Shown: positions 48,646 to 57,756, counted from the stretch's first letter. The stretch: 64,000 nucleotides of DNA from Nonomuraea sp. PA05 (GCF_008086045.1 NZ_VSEY01000045.1:1-64000), one strand, 5' to 3'. Translations and numbers: made by a program. Notes: generated by a model from the sequence alone, not told the origin.

Positions 48646-49458
48646 TCACTCCAGCAGCGAGAGCAGCCCGGGCAGGGCCAGCGGATGGGCGGCCACGAAG
48701 CTGCGCTCGTCGCCGGGGCCGTCCACGCACTCCTCGTAGGGCCCGCCGTCCAGCCGCCGGATCTCGATGCCCGCCTCCTGCGCCAGCAGCGCCCCCGCCG
48801 GCAGGTCCACCACCCCGGCCCGGTAGCCCACGATGCCGTCGATGTCGCCGCGCGCCAGCATCGCCCAGGCCAGCAGCGGCGCCCAGAGCTGCAGCACCCG
48901 GCGGGCGTTGAGGTCGAGCGCCGTCTTCAGCCGCCGCACGGTCGCGTCGTCCCTGGCGATGCCGTACCCCTGGGTCCAGGCCAGCAGCGGCCCGTGCGGG
49001 CTCGGCGCGTACGGCGGCGCCAGGCGCAGCCCCGAGGAGGTGCCTGAGGAGGCGAACGACCCCCTGCCGCGCACCGCCGACCACGTCTGACGGGAGACGG
49101 GGTCGTGCACCACGCCCAGCAGCGGCCGCCCGCCCCGGCACAGCGCCACGCCCACCACGTACGTCGGCAGCCCGATGGCCACGTTGTTGGTGCCGTCGAG
49201 CGGGTCGACCAGCCACGTCCACTCACCGCCCGCCGCCCCGACCAGCCCCGACTCCTCGGCGATCACCGTGTGCGACGGGTACGCCGTCAGGATCCGCTCC
49301 AGCAGCAGCTTCTCCGAGGCCAGGTCCAGGTCCGTCACCACGTCGCCGGCCTCGCCCTTGGCCCTGGTGCCGAGCGCGCCCCTGGTGCCCTCCAGGAGCA
49401 GCGCGCCCGCGGCCTCGGCGGCTTCGACGGCGACCGTACGAGCGTGATCCAGGTCCAT
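48646..49458 (-). CDS. Inositol-monophosphatase-like phosphatase
   Basis: 270 aa. Mg-dependent phosphatase fold: metal ligands in AGDVVTDLDLASEK, VIAEES, and WLVDPLDGTNNVAIG (DPLDGTxN), and the C-terminal GIVGYRAGVVDLPAGALLAQEAG, where the usual Trp-Asp is Val-Asp. Substrate could be inositol phosphate, histidinol phosphate, PAP or a nucleotide; the sequence does not decide. Last gene of a three-gene run; it starts 10 nt after the cupin-like gene. Confidence 0.88.
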   Translation of the reverse strand: MDLDHARTVAVEAAEAAGALLLEGTRGALGTRAKGEAGDVVTDLDLASEKLLLERILTAYPSHTVIAEESGLVGAAGGEWTWLVDPLDGTNNVAIGLPTYVVGVALCRGGRPLLGVVHDPVSRQTWSAVRGRGSFASSGTSSGLRLAPPYAPSPHGPLLAWTQGYGIARDDATVRRLKTALDLNARRVLQLWAPLLAWAMLARGDIDGIVGYRAGVVDLPAGALLAQEAGIEIRRLDGGPYEECVDGPGDERSFVAAHPLALPGLLSLLE

Positions 49459-49468
49459 CGGGTGCCTC

Positions 49469-50086
49469 TCAGGTCAGGTGCGCGGTGATCATGCGGATGG
49501 CCAGGGCCGTCTCCGTGGCGTCCAGCGGCTGCCTGGACACGTGGTGCGGGCCGCCGGCCAGCGGGCCGAGCGACAGGTCGTGGCTGCCGGGCCGGCCGCG
49601 GCCGAGCGCGATCGTGGCCGCCTCGCCGCCCTCGGGCACCACGCTGCTGTGGAAGCGGCCGGCGGTGAGCGTGTAGGTGTCGCCGGGGCCGAAGATCTCC
49701 ACCAGGCCGGTGGCGTGCCGCACGGTGCGGGCGGTGGGCGAGATGCGGTCGCCGTCGGCGGCGCTGACCACCTCGTACACCCGGTGCGTGGCCTCGGCGA
49801 GCGCGTCGGAGACCACCGCGTGCACGTTGCGCACCTGGCCGTAGAGCACGTGGCTGACCAGGTCCCAGCTGTGGCAGTGGATCTGCGAGGTGGTGCTCTC
49901 GGCGTGCGCGAGCGAGTCGGTCCACAGGTGGAGGCATACCCCTTCGCCGCCTTGGCGCTCCAGCGGCAGGCAGACGAACCCGAGCGGATGGCGTACGGCC
50001 GTCAGACCCGGCCGCGACAGCTCCGCAAGCGCCCACGCCCGCGCCTCACCGGCTCGCAGGACCGCGCGCACGCTGCTCAGGCTCAT
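49469..50086 (-). CDS. Cupin-like protein of unknown function
   Basis: 205 aa. Beta-rich, with a probable metal site in STTSQIHCHSWDLVSHVLYGQVRN and a matching GPGDTYTLTAGRFHSSVVPEG, as in cupins (HxH ... H). No family name is certain. Its ATG overlaps the stop of the upstream membrane-protein gene (ATGA), and the phosphatase follows after 10 nt, so the three proteins are likely made together. Confidence 0.72.
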   Translation of the reverse strand: MSLSSVRAVLRAGEARAWALAELSRPGLTAVRHPLGFVCLPLERQGGEGVCLHLWTDSLAHAESTTSQIHCHSWDLVSHVLYGQVRNVHAVVSDALAEATHRVYEVVSAADGDRISPTARTVRHATGLVEIFGPGDTYTLTAGRFHSSVVPEGGEAATIALGRGRPGSHDLSLGPLAGGPHHVSRQPLDATETALAIRMITAHLT

Positions 50087-51120
50087 GCGTACGGATCCAG
50101 CGCGCGCAGGGCCTTACGGGCGATGTCGACGACGTCGCGGCCGTTGTAGGACCTGGGCAGGGGCGTCCCGATCCGCTCGAACAGCTCCTGCACCTCCTCG
50201 ATGGTGGGCTCGTCGCCGAGCGGCACCTTCTTGTACATCTCCAGCGGCACCCGCCGCGCCTGCTCCATGCTGAGCCGCAGCTCGGTGTCGCAGTTCTCGT
50301 AGTAGAACGTGTCGGCCAGCGCGGTCATCGCCATGTTCGGGTCCTCGACCGTCATGATCAGGCGGGTCGAGGACAGGTCCCAGCGGAACGTGGTCATCGT
50401 CGAGGACAGGCCCACCTCGATGTCGAGCAGGCCGTAGCGCTGGCGGTGCCAGAAGGCCGCCAGGATGGTCGCGTACGACTCCTTCCTGGCCCGGTCGGTC
50501 GTCCACGTCTCGCCGGTGCCGTCGGGGGCGTCGGACAGCGAGCGGCGGTAGTGGGCGTAGGTCTCGCACACCTCCGCGTTGGCCGGGTCGATGATCTCGA
50601 CGCTGACCCTGAGGTGCCGCTTGTCCTTGCGCGCGGCGGCCACGCACTCGGGCAGCGTGACGGCGCGCAGGTAGGTGCCGGTGCCGCCCTTGAAGCTCCA
50701 CCGGGTGGTGTCCCTGCGGGCCTCGGCGTGCGACTGGGCGATCTCCTGCCTGCTGCCGAGCACCCTGACGAGCTGCAGGGAGTCGAGGGCCCTGCGGGTG
50801 CTGTGGGCCAGCGTCTCGATCTCCTCCAGGCGGGCCAGCCGCACGGGCAGCTCGGCCAGCGCCCCTGAGGTGATCGTCTTCTCGACGGGCGCCTGGCGGG
50901 CGCGGTCGCGCAGCAGCGCCGTGGCCACCAGCGCGAGGATGACCAGGGTCGCGGCGGTGACGAGCTGGCGCTGGATCTCGTCGCCCTGCGTGCCGAAGAT
51001 CTCGTCGGGCATGATGCCGAGCACGCCCACGATGATCGCCAGGCCGAGCGCGATGGCGCCGTCCGCGTTGCGCGCCGCCCATGGGGCGGACCTCTTCAAC
51101 GCCGCCATGAACCGTGCCAT
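50083..51120 (-). CDS. Two-helix membrane protein with large cytoplasmic domain, unknown function
   Basis: 345 aa. Two N-terminal membrane helices (about residues 21-39 and 52-70) joined by an acidic loop, a short coiled-coil-like stretch (LARLEEIETLAHSTRRALDSL), and a C-terminal domain of about 220 residues: RRDTTRWSFKGGTGTYLRAVTLPECVA, LRVSVEIIDPANAEVCETYAHYRRSL, STRLIMTVEDPNMAMTALADTFYYENCDTELRL. I do not recognise this domain; IIDPAN and the GGTG loop suggest a ligand-binding alpha/beta fold. First gene of the operon with the cupin and phosphatase genes. Confidence 0.75.
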   Translation of the reverse strand: MARFMAALKRSAPWAARNADGAIALGLAIIVGVLGIMPDEIFGTQGDEIQRQLVTAATLVILALVATALLRDRARQAPVEKTITSGALAELPVRLARLEEIETLAHSTRRALDSLQLVRVLGSRQEIAQSHAEARRDTTRWSFKGGTGTYLRAVTLPECVAAARKDKRHLRVSVEIIDPANAEVCETYAHYRRSLSDAPDGTGETWTTDRARKESYATILAAFWHRQRYGLLDIEVGLSSTMTTFRWDLSSTRLIMTVEDPNMAMTALADTFYYENCDTELRLSMEQARRVPLEMYKKVPLGDEPTIEEVQELFERIGTPLPRSYNGRDVVDIARKALRALDPYA

Positions 51121-51274
51121 CGTTCGCCCCGCCGTTCGACGATCAGTTCCCGAGGTCTGCCGACGTCATGGTAACGAGAGCGCCAGGGGACTGTCAGCAC
51201 ACGATCTACTGGCCAAAGATGCCCCGGGATATTGCCTCGCGTCCGGATCGACGGCCGCCGTAGGATCCAAGGGC

Positions 51275-52060
51275 ATGATCTTGGATCCGGCCGTCATGGG
51301 CTACTACGAGCGCGGCGGCGAGCTGACGAGGCTGCGGCAGGGCCGCGGCCGGCTGGAGTACTGGCGCACCCGCGACGTGCTGCGCCGCACGCTCCCGCCC
51401 GCCCCCGCGCGGGTGCTGGACGTGGGCGGCGGTACGGGCGTGCACGCCGAGTGGCTGGCGGCCGAGGGGTACGACGTCGAACTCGTCGACCCGGTGCCGC
51501 TGCACGTCGAGGAGGCCGGCAAGCTGCCGGGCGTGCGCGCGGTGCAGGGCGACGCCCGCTCGCTGCCGGTACCCGGCGGGCAGGCCGACGCCGTGCTGCT
51601 GCTCGGCCCGCTCTACCACCTGCCCGAACGCGCCGACCGCGTGCGCGCCCTGACCGAGGCCCGCCGCGCCGCCCGCCCCGGCGGGCTGGTGGCCGCGGCC
51701 TGCATCACCCGCTACGCGGCCCTGCACGACAGCGTCTACCACGGCTACTTCGCGCGGGAGGAGCTGCGGGCGAACGACTACCGCGCCCTGGAGACGGGCG
51801 CGATCGTCTCGCCCAGGGAGGGCGGGTTTCGCGGCTACGGCCACGACCCGGAGGAGATCCTGGGCGAGTTCGCCGACGCCGGCCTGCCGGAGCCGCGCCG
51901 CTACGGCCTGGAGGGCGCCTTCTGGCTCTACGGCGACGTCGGCGACTGGCTGGACGACGACGAGCGGCGCGAGCTGTTGCTCGACGCCGCCCGCCGGCTG
52001 GAGTGCGAGCCGTCGCTGCTGGGCGTCAGCGGCCACCTGCTCGCCGTGTCGTCCGCTTGA
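51275..52060 (+). CDS. Class I SAM-dependent methyltransferase
   Basis: 261 aa. Motif I VLDVGGGTGVHAEWLAAEG, motif II VELVDPVPLHV, motif III QGDARSLPVPGGQADAVLLLGPLYHLP and the later ARRAARPGGLVAAA are standard for the Methyltransf_11/25 group. The C-terminal half (HDPEEILGEFADAGLPEPRRYGLEGAFW) probably binds the acceptor, which is unknown. TAGGAT lies 8 nt before the ATG. Divergent from the membrane-protein operon. Confidence 0.9.
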   Translation: MILDPAVMGYYERGGELTRLRQGRGRLEYWRTRDVLRRTLPPAPARVLDVGGGTGVHAEWLAAEGYDVELVDPVPLHVEEAGKLPGVRAVQGDARSLPVPGGQADAVLLLGPLYHLPERADRVRALTEARRAARPGGLVAAACITRYAALHDSVYHGYFAREELRANDYRALETGAIVSPREGGFRGYGHDPEEILGEFADAGLPEPRRYGLEGAFWLYGDVGDWLDDDERRELLLDAARRLECEPSLLGVSGHLLAVSSA

Positions 52061-52213
52061 GGTCCACGACCTGGGCGCCGCGCCCGGGATAGACCTGGAC
52101 CAGCACGTGCTGCGGGGTCCACGCCGCCCAGCCGGGCTCGCGGTGGTGCACCCGCACGCGGTAGTGGCCCGCGCCCGCCACCGCCAGGCCGGGCAGCACG
52201 GGCCATCCCGGCG
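52026..52213 (-). pseudogene. Possible short gene fragment downstream of spo0M
   Basis: Between the spo0M stop and the methyltransferase 3' end the minus strand stays open and reads GHYRVRVHHREPGWAAW, then VLVQVYPGRGAQVVDL. The pattern YRVRVH...VLVQVYP resembles the C-terminal strand pair of small actinomycete proteins I remember, but there is no start with a ribosome site and it overlaps the neighbouring gene by 35 bp. Either a decayed gene or chance. Confidence 0.35.
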
Positions 52214-52987
52214 TCAGAACCAGCCGCGGTGGCGGGCCATCTGCTCCAGCCCGCGCTGCAGGGCCGCGTCCGCCTCGTGCGGCGACTGGTCGTAGCGGAC
52301 CGTGAAGCGGTTGTAGGCGTCGTGGCTGGAGCTCAGGAAGCCGCCCCGCTTGTCGGCCTCCAGGATGACGTCCATCTGCCGCGGCCCGGCGATGAACGTC
52401 AGCTCCAGCTCGTTGAAGTAGCGCCGCCACTGGCCGCCCGCGTAGTACTCGATCTCCTGGAAGAACGGCATGGTCGAGCCGTACAGGGTGCCCCGCTCCA
52501 GGTCGGCCTTCTTGAACTGGAAGCCCAGCCGGTCGAGCGCGCCGATCACGTGCTCCTGGGCGGGCAGCGGGCTGACGAACAGCGGGTCGAGGTCGCCCTT
52601 GTCGAGCGCCCCCGCCAGCGCCAGCTCCGTCTGGACGCCCAGCTTCATGCCGTGCAGCGGGTGCCCGGCGATCGCGCTGATCGGCGTCTCCCACGGGATC
52701 GGGATCTCGAACTGCTGCTGGTGCTGGGCACCCTTCGCGAGCTGGAAGGTCCCGGCCACCTGCTGGCGCAGGAAGCTGTAGGACGTCTTGTACTCGTTGT
52801 CACCTGACTCGACCTCGACCACGGCGGTGAGGTCGATGTAGATGCCCTCGACCTTGTAGTCGGAGTTGCCGCCACGGAAGTGCACGACGCCGCGCAGCGG
52901 CTCGCCCGGGCGCACGCCCGTGTTGGTCAGCACCGTGTCAACCTCGACGCCCGCGCCGAAGGCGGCCATCAACTTGCGGAACACCAT
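52214..52987 (-). CDS. spo0M: Sporulation-control protein Spo0M
   Basis: 257 aa, arrestin-like beta-sandwich of the Spo0M family (PF07070): VEVDTVLTNTGVRPGEPLRGVVHFRGG, IPIPWETPISAI and the C-terminal EVDLVLEADKRGG-like stretch MDVILEADKRGGFLSS. In Bacillus Spo0M affects sporulation and cell shape; in actinomycetes the role is not settled. AGGAG lies 6 nt before the ATG. It follows two SPFH genes with a 9-nt gap, so it is likely made with them and may act at the same membrane domains. Confidence 0.93.
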   Translation of the reverse strand: MVFRKLMAAFGAGVEVDTVLTNTGVRPGEPLRGVVHFRGGNSDYKVEGIYIDLTAVVEVESGDNEYKTSYSFLRQQVAGTFQLAKGAQHQQQFEIPIPWETPISAIAGHPLHGMKLGVQTELALAGALDKGDLDPLFVSPLPAQEHVIGALDRLGFQFKKADLERGTLYGSTMPFFQEIEYYAGGQWRRYFNELELTFIAGPRQMDVILEADKRGGFLSSSHDAYNRFTVRYDQSPHEADAALQRGLEQMARHRGWF

Positions 52988-52996
52988 GGGGTTCTC

Positions 52997-54232
52997 CTAA
53001 GCGGAAGGTGTGTGACCGTTCAGTTGGCCTGAACCCGAGATGCGGGGGAGCAACTGGGCCAGGAGAAGGGTGGAGAGCGCGGAGTCCGACTGTCCCTGCT
53101 GGGTGCGTACGACCAGCGGCTGGGGTGCGTTCTCCGCCAGTTTGGCACCCACGTCGAGGCGCCTGCGAGCCAGCTCGTACTGCAGCACGGCCCGGTTGTC
53201 CCGGTACGACTCGGCCAGCCGGCGCAGCGCCTTGGCCTCGTTCTCGGCGGCGGTCAGCTCGGCCCGGCCGCGCGCCTCGATCTCCCACGTCACCCGCTGC
53301 GCCTCGGTCTCCTGCTCCTCCAGCATGCGCGCCACGTCCTTGCGCGCCGTGTTGTGGGCGGCCTTGACCTCCACGACGCGGGCGTCACGGGTCTTCTTGG
53401 AGCGTTCGATCTCCATCAGCAGCGTGTCGATGCGGCGCTTGCGGGTCAGCTCCCACTCGCGCTCGTAGGCCGACAGCTCCTTGGCCACCTTCTCGCGGGT
53501 GGCCAGGTGCTGCTGGTACTGGTCGGGGAGCTGCACGTCGGGGATGTTGGCGCCGGTGATGCGCACCCCGTAGCGGCCGAGCTGGCGGTTGAGCGCGTCC
53601 TGCATGTCGCCGACGTCGGAGCCGCGCAGGTCGTAGGCCCGCTCGGTGTTGACCCTGCGGCTGCGCTGCCTTATCGCGTCCTGCACCGCGCTGGACAGCA
53701 CGAGGTCGAAGTTGCCCGCGCCGATCGTGCGGACGAACGCGACGGGGTCCACGATCCGGAACTTGAGGAAGAACTCGATCGACTTCAGCGGCACGTTCTC
53801 GGCGGTGGGGCAGGCCACGATCGGCGCCGAGTACGGGATCTCGGTGGAGGTGTCGACGACCGCGTCCACCCGGTCCCACGGCAGCCAGAGGTAGTGCCGG
53901 CCCGGCGGCAGGGTGCTCGTGATGGCGCCCCAGCGGCTGCGCACGCCGGTGGTGCCCTCCTCGATCTCGATGATGGCCTTGCGCCAGACCGTCAGCAGCG
54001 CCAGCAGCACGAACAGCAGCGCCCCGAACGTCCCGATGAGCCGATAGCCGGTCAGCGCGGCCATGCCGGCGAAGTAGAGCGCGAGGAACACCAGGGTCAT
54101 CCAGGCGAAGCCGCGCCGGTCCTTGGGGATGACGACGGGCACGAGCTGGCCCTGCTCGCCGCCGCGCAGGAGCTGGCGGATCTCTCCCCAGGAGGCCAGT
54201 GATTCCTTGATCTTCGAGAACTCACGGCTCAT
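52997..54232 (-). CDS. SPFH/band-7 domain membrane protein (second of pair)
   Basis: 411 aa. Two membrane helices (about residues 42-61 and 66-82), then an SPFH domain from about 88 (AIIEIEEGTTGVRSRWGAITSTLPPGRHYLWLPWDRVDAVVDT...VPLKSIEFFLKFRIVDPVAFV), and a long heptad-rich coiled coil (about 250-370). Such proteins form membrane microdomain scaffolds. It starts 1 nt after the stop of the other SPFH gene. Confidence 0.9.
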   Translation of the reverse strand: MSREFSKIKESLASWGEIRQLLRGGEQGQLVPVVIPKDRRGFAWMTLVFLALYFAGMAALTGYRLIGTFGALLFVLLALLTVWRKAIIEIEEGTTGVRSRWGAITSTLPPGRHYLWLPWDRVDAVVDTSTEIPYSAPIVACPTAENVPLKSIEFFLKFRIVDPVAFVRTIGAGNFDLVLSSAVQDAIRQRSRRVNTERAYDLRGSDVGDMQDALNRQLGRYGVRITGANIPDVQLPDQYQQHLATREKVAKELSAYEREWELTRKRRIDTLLMEIERSKKTRDARVVEVKAAHNTARKDVARMLEEQETEAQRVTWEIEARGRAELTAAENEAKALRRLAESYRDNRAVLQYELARRRLDVGAKLAENAPQPLVVRTQQGQSDSALSTLLLAQLLPRISGSGQLNGHTPSA

Positions 54233-54233
54233 C

Positions 54234-55850
54234 TCAGATCTCCCCCTTCCCGGGCAGCAGGCGCTCGACGGTGCGTTCCAGCAGGTTGTCCGGCTCGGTC
54301 GCCGCGGCAGGCACCTGCGGCGGCTCCTCCACGTCGGCGGCGGCCTTCTGCAGCAGCGCGGCGATCTCGTTCTCGCGCCCGCGCACGCGGGTGGCGATCT
54401 CGTCGAGCCTGCCGCGGATGGCGGCCATGTCCTCGGCGGAGAACAGCACCGCGTCCTTTCCGCCCACGAGCTGCTGGGCCAGGGCCAGGAAGTCGATGTC
54501 GGTCTGCTCGCCCACCTGCACCACCTGCGGCAGCCTGGTGGCGACGGACTCCAGCTTGGCCAGGAGGTCCTGCTGGAAGCGGTAGTCGAGGATCTCGGGC
54601 GCCTCGGCGGCGGACAGCGCCCTGATGTCCAGCGCCTGCGCCTCCAGGAGTGCGGCGTTGGCGTTGGCCGTGGACTCGGCCTCGACCAGGCGCTGCCTGG
54701 CCTGCGCGGTGGCCTGGTGGCTGGCCCGTTCGAGCGCGGTGTCCATGCGGGCCTGGTAGCCGGCGATCTCGGCCTGGATGGCGCTCAGCGTCTCCTGGAG
54801 GCCGGCCAGCTCCTTGACCAGGTCGCCCTCGTTCTGCTCCTTGCGGAGCTGCAGCTCGTACTCGTAGGTGTAGGCCTCCTTGGCGACCCTGACCATCTCG
54901 GGGGCGGCCAGGTCCATGCGGTATTCCTGGCTGGACGGCTCGGCGTGGGTGATGTTCACGTCGGTGAGCCGTACGGCGGGCAGGAACTGCTGGTTGAGGC
55001 TCTCCAGCATGCCGAGCGTGCTCTCGCCCACCAGGTCGTAGATCTCCTCGGCCCGCTGGGCGTAGATGAGCGAGCGGGTGACCTCGCTGATGGCGTTCTG
55101 CAGCTTGGACTGGAAGCCGCTGACCGAGCCGAGCACGAAGATGAACTCCGCCGGGTTCTCGATCCTGAACTGCAGGAACAGGTCGACGCTGGCCTTGACG
55201 CCCTGCTGGGTGGGTGCCTCGCTGATCGGCGCGTTGAACGGGTACTCGCGGGTGGTGTTGACGATGTAGCTGACCCGCTTCCACGGGTTGAACAGCGTCA
55301 CCCGGCCCGGGTCCGCGATGTGCACCAGCTTGCCGAACTGGGTGATGAGCGCCTTGCAGCCCTCGGGCACCATCACCACGCTGCGCCGCCACCACAGGAA
55401 CCCGGCGGCCAGCACCAGCACGATCCAGTAGTGCGGGCCGAAGATCACCTCGGCGTTCGGCACGATGTTGCCGAGCGCGCCGATGAGGCCGAGCACCACG
55501 AGGATGCCCAGCGGCACGATCACCTTGGCGGTGCTGCCCTTGGGGATCACCACAGGCGAGATGACGTGCATGCCGTTCTCGGCGAAGCTGCGGTTGACGA
55601 TCTCGCCGGCCTCGTTCAGCGACGCGGACTTCGCCTCGATGAGGGTGCCGACGGAGGCGCCGCCGTCACGGGCCGCCGCGAAGTCGTGCGGGTTGAGCCT
55701 GAAGCCCGGTGCCTGGCCGGCCAGTTGCCCGGCCTGGTCGAGGACCTGCCCGGCGGCCTGCCCCATGGCCTGCCTCACGTCACCCCCTTGGGCCACCGCT
55801 TGGGCCATGCCCCGTCCTGCCTGGATCAGTGCCTCTCTGGGTCGTGACAT
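54234..55850 (-). CDS. SPFH/band-7 domain membrane protein (first of pair)
   Basis: 538 aa. A 100-residue hydrophilic N-terminus, two membrane helices (about 108-131 and 140-155), SPFH domain from about 157 (SVVMVPEGCKALITQFGKLVHIADPGRVTLFNPWKRV...KASVDLFLQFRIENPAEFIF), then an Ala/Glu/Gln coiled coil (about 330-430) and an acidic tail. ATG 55850 has GGAAGG just upstream; a longer frame from 55916 has no support. It heads the SPFH-SPFH-Spo0M operon and is divergent from an ABC exporter gene. Confidence 0.9.
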   Translation of the reverse strand: MSRPREALIQAGRGMAQAVAQGGDVRQAMGQAAGQVLDQAGQLAGQAPGFRLNPHDFAAARDGGASVGTLIEAKSASLNEAGEIVNRSFAENGMHVISPVVIPKGSTAKVIVPLGILVVLGLIGALGNIVPNAEVIFGPHYWIVLVLAAGFLWWRRSVVMVPEGCKALITQFGKLVHIADPGRVTLFNPWKRVSYIVNTTREYPFNAPISEAPTQQGVKASVDLFLQFRIENPAEFIFVLGSVSGFQSKLQNAISEVTRSLIYAQRAEEIYDLVGESTLGMLESLNQQFLPAVRLTDVNITHAEPSSQEYRMDLAAPEMVRVAKEAYTYEYELQLRKEQNEGDLVKELAGLQETLSAIQAEIAGYQARMDTALERASHQATAQARQRLVEAESTANANAALLEAQALDIRALSAAEAPEILDYRFQQDLLAKLESVATRLPQVVQVGEQTDIDFLALAQQLVGGKDAVLFSAEDMAAIRGRLDEIATRVRGRENEIAALLQKAAADVEEPPQVPAAATEPDNLLERTVERLLPGKGEI

Positions 55851-55934
55851 CGAACCTTCCTTTTCCGCTACAGGCGATTCCGACCGTATCGGGTACGACT
55901 TACTGTTCGCTTGCAATGTGGTGTCATATATGTA

Positions 55935-55979
55935 TTGCCTCCTGTAGTAGGTATGCTATGAATGTAGTAGTCCTACTAC
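55935..55979 (+). promoter_or_regulatory. ABC exporter promoter with palindromic operator
   Basis: TTGCCT (55935-55940), 16 nt, TATGAA (55957-55962) is a likely promoter. Immediately after it, GTAGTAG-TC-CTACTAC (55964-55979) is a perfect 7-bp inverted repeat, and a third GTAGTAG half-site lies at 55944-55950 within the spacer. A regulator binding here would block transcription of the ABC genes. The region is unusually AT-rich for this genome. Confidence 0.65.
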
Positions 55980-55990
55980 TTGGAGGGTTG

Positions 55991-56905
55991 ATGGGAGCGG
56001 TAAAAGAGCTCGCAGGCGGCCCCGACCTCGGGAAGGACGCCGCCGCCGTCGAGGTCGCCGGGCTGCGGATGGCGTACGGCGACAAGGAGGTCCTGCGGGA
56101 CGTCGCGTTCACCATCAGCCCCGGCGAGGTGATCGCCCTGCTCGGGCCCAACGGCGCGGGCAAGACCACGACGATCGAGATCCTGGAGGGGTTCAGGAAG
56201 CCCTCCGCCGGTCACGTACGGGTGCTGGGGGTGGAGCCCGCCCGCGGCGACGAGCGGTGGCGCGCCAGGCTCGGCGTCGTGCTGCAGTCGTGGCGCGACC
56301 ACGGCCGCTGGCGGGTGCACCAGCTCCTGCACCACCTCGGCCGCTACTACGAGCCCTACGCCGAGCCGCACCGGCCGCCGTTCGACACCGGCGAGCTGAT
56401 CGAGGCGGTCGGGCTCGCAGGGCAGGCCGGGCAGCGGATCAAGCAGCTCTCCGGAGGCCAGCGGCGCAGGCTCGACGTCGCCATCGGCATCGTCGGCAGG
56501 CCCGAGGTGCTCTTCCTCGACGAGCCGACCGCCGGCTTCGACCCGCAGGCCAGGCGTGACTTCCACGACCTGGTGCACCGCCTGTCCGACCTGGACGACA
56601 CCACGATCCTGCTCACCACGCACGACCTCGACGAGGCGGAGAAGCTCGCCGACCGCATCCTCATCCTGTCCGGCGGCCGGATCGTCGCCGACGGCAGCCC
56701 CGACAGCCTCACCCGCGAGTACTCCCGCGACGCCCAGGTGCGCTGGAGCCGCGACGGCGAGCACTTCGTGCACGCCACCCACGACGCCACGGAGTTCGTG
56801 CGCGAGCTGTTCGAGCAGCACGGCGCCGCGATCGGCGACCTGGAGGTGCGCCGCGCCTCGCTGGAGGACACCTACATGGCCATCGTCAGGAGGGAGGAGA
56901 CGTGA
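55991..56905 (+). CDS. ABC transporter ATP-binding protein (drug/antibiotic exporter type)
   Basis: 304 aa. Walker A LLGPNGAGKTTTIEILEGF, Q-loop VLQSWRDHGRWRVHQLL (Gln present, rest unusual), signature LSGGQRRRLDVAIGI, Walker B VLFLDEPTAGFDP and switch TTHDLDEAEKLADR, with the C-terminal DrrA-like extension. GGAGG lies 5 nt before ATG 55991. Its stop overlaps the permease start (GTGA). Exports an unknown compound. Confidence 0.94.
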   Translation: MGAVKELAGGPDLGKDAAAVEVAGLRMAYGDKEVLRDVAFTISPGEVIALLGPNGAGKTTTIEILEGFRKPSAGHVRVLGVEPARGDERWRARLGVVLQSWRDHGRWRVHQLLHHLGRYYEPYAEPHRPPFDTGELIEAVGLAGQAGQRIKQLSGGQRRRLDVAIGIVGRPEVLFLDEPTAGFDPQARRDFHDLVHRLSDLDDTTILLTTHDLDEAEKLADRILILSGGRIVADGSPDSLTREYSRDAQVRWSRDGEHFVHATHDATEFVRELFEQHGAAIGDLEVRRASLEDTYMAIVRREET

Positions 56906-57756
56906 ACCCCACGCTGCACGCCGCCCGGCTCGGCGCCCACCGCGGGTGGACCGAGTTCAAGCAGCAGCTCACCAGCGCCCAGGACATGGGCTTCGCCGTG
57001 GTGAGCACCGCGGCCTTCGTCGTCGTGCTGTACTTCCAGCGCGACGCGACGCTGCCCGGCACCGACCTCTCGCTGGCGGCGGCCACGCTGCCCGGCCTGG
57101 TGGCCCTGATGATCCCGCTCAACGGGCTCATGGGCGCGGTGGGCGCGCTGTCCGTCGAGCGCGAGGACGGCACCCTGCTCAGGGCCAAGGCCGTGCCGCA
57201 GGGCATGGTCGGCTATCTCGTCGGCAGGATCGTCATGCTGTCCATCACCACGATCTGCTCCGTGGTGGTGATGCTGGCCGCCGGGCTGTTCTTCGTGCCC
57301 GAGCTGGCCGGCATCGGGGTGGGCGGCTGGCTCACCCTCGCCTGGGTCGCCCTGCTGGGGCTGCTGTCCTCGCTCCCGCTCGGAGCGATCATCGGCTCCC
57401 TGGCCAAGAGCCCTCAATCCGCGGCCGGGCTGTCTATGCTGGCCGTCGGCGCGCTCACCTCGGTCTCCGGCATCTTCTACCCGATCTCGGCGCTGGCCGG
57501 CTGGCTGCAGGTCGTCGCCCAGGCCTTCCCGCTCTACTGGCTCGGCCTGGGCATGCGCTCCGCGCTGCTGCCCGACGCGGCCGCCGCCGCGGAGATCGGC
57601 GGCTCCTGGCGGCCGGTGGAGACCACTCTGGTGCTGCTCGCCTGGGCGGTGGCCGGGCTGCTGCTGGCGCCTCCGATCCTGCGCAGGATGGCCAGGCGCG
57701 AGTCGGGCTCGGCGATGGAAGAGCGCCGTCACCGGGCGATGCAGCGGGTGACCTGA
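56902..57756 (+). CDS. ABC-2 type transporter permease
   Basis: 284 aa, six membrane helices. N-terminal cytoplasmic stretch, then TM1 (FAVVSTAAFVVVLYF), the cytoplasmic loop VEREDGTLLRAKAVPQGMVGYLVGRI typical of ABC-2 permeases, and SGIFYPISALAGWLQVVAQAFPLYW before the last helices. Partner of the ATPase upstream; together they form a DrrAB-like exporter. Confidence 0.92.
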   Translation: MNPTLHAARLGAHRGWTEFKQQLTSAQDMGFAVVSTAAFVVVLYFQRDATLPGTDLSLAAATLPGLVALMIPLNGLMGAVGALSVEREDGTLLRAKAVPQGMVGYLVGRIVMLSITTICSVVVMLAAGLFFVPELAGIGVGGWLTLAWVALLGLLSSLPLGAIIGSLAKSPQSAAGLSMLAVGALTSVSGIFYPISALAGWLQVVAQAFPLYWLGLGMRSALLPDAAAAAEIGGSWRPVETTLVLLAWAVAGLLLAPPILRRMARRESGSAMEERRHRAMQRVT

